Source: Legionella sp. (lineage in GTDB: Bacteria > Pseudomonadota > Gammaproteobacteria > Legionellales > Legionellaceae). Taken from it: a stretch of 57,731 nt of DNA. Positions within the stretch are counted from its first letter, which is position 1. Every line of letters begins with the position of its first letter. The stretch spans positions 1-57,731 of the forward strand of contig JAUXWR010000517.1 of NCBI GenBank assembly GCA_030680075.1, written 5' to 3'. The notes beneath the pieces are model-generated. The model saw only the letters and a list, made by a program, of their open reading frames with translations. It was not told where the DNA came from and did not search any database. The translations under genes and the position numbers were made by a program. This document shows, in pieces, positions 57,622 to 57,731 of the stretch.

Positions 57622-57731
57622 TTTTGGTGGGCACGTCGCTTCGCTTCTTTGCCCACCCTACGGTTTTTGGGTAAGTGGCACGTCAAACCTATGTCTCTAG
57701 CGTAAGGACGGGTAGGGTGGGCAAAGGAGCG
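57622..57731. repeat. Inverted repeat of the GTAGGGTGGGCAAAGGAGC family, cut by the window end
   Basis: An arm at about 57625-57661 (TGGTGGGCACGTCGCTTCGC, then TTTGCCCACCCTACGG) is followed after about 50 bases by GGGTAGGGTGGGCAAAGGAG, which runs into the window edge. The sequence matches the inverted repeat at 3579-3676. The right copy is incomplete. Confidence 0.8.

Overview
The window comes from an AT-leaning gammaproteobacterium. The gene set points to a Legionella-like member of the Legionellales: a FleS/FleR-type pair, a beta-class carbonic anhydrase with a signal peptide, a split HipBST toxin-antitoxin module, a suhB/trmJ/isc locus, and four large orphan proteins whose acidic, polar C-terminal tails resemble Dot/Icm type IV secretion substrates. 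The assignment is by protein resemblance only, because no database search could be run.

Layout. 1-545 is a tandem array of a 128-bp unit built from REP-like palindromes. It is followed by a two-helix membrane orphan, pmbA and a phosphodiester-glycosidase-type exported protein. 3795-7902 is the class Ia ribonucleotide reductase operon nrdAB; its promoter has two NrdR-type boxes 31 bp apart and a phased run of DnaA-type boxes. Next come an exported carbonic anhydrase, a cytochrome P450-like protein, the K+ transporter kup, a second REP array, infA and trxB. 14393-18713 is ftsK-lolA-rarA, and 18939-27063 is a sensor kinase/sigma54 activator pair, a yhdP-like giant, a small membrane protein and mpl. 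A decayed reading frame and a 458-residue orphan follow, then clpB (reverse) and an SppA-like protease.

32540-34212 is a three-gene HipB-HipS-HipT module with three palindromic operators spaced exactly 72 bp apart. It is followed by suhB (reverse) and trmJ-iscS-iscU-like-iscA, where the IscU-like protein lacks every expected cluster-ligand cysteine and iscR is absent. Fis, RNase P RNA and coaX come next, then two copies of a hairpin-bearing repeat and the start of the division/cell-wall cluster, mraZ-rsmH-ftsL-ftsI-murE. That cluster stops at murE. The right part holds reverse-strand genes (a 2H-phosphoesterase-like protein, slt, rpe, two tandem outer-membrane barrels), a 754-residue orphan with five copies of a degenerate module behind a PmrA-box-like direct repeat, nadE, and a SWIM/SNF2 helicase.

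How the genes fit together. Most of the window is core housekeeping: dNTP synthesis, redox, division and peptidoglycan synthesis or recycling (ftsK, ftsL, ftsI, murE, mpl, slt), lipoprotein and envelope transport (lolA, yhdP), and proteostasis (clpB, sppA). Accessory content sits as single genes between these blocks and is often next to palindromic repeats. The most unusual items are the HipBST operator spacing, the cysteine-less IscU-like protein, the P450-like protein without an acid-alcohol pair, and the five-module orphan.
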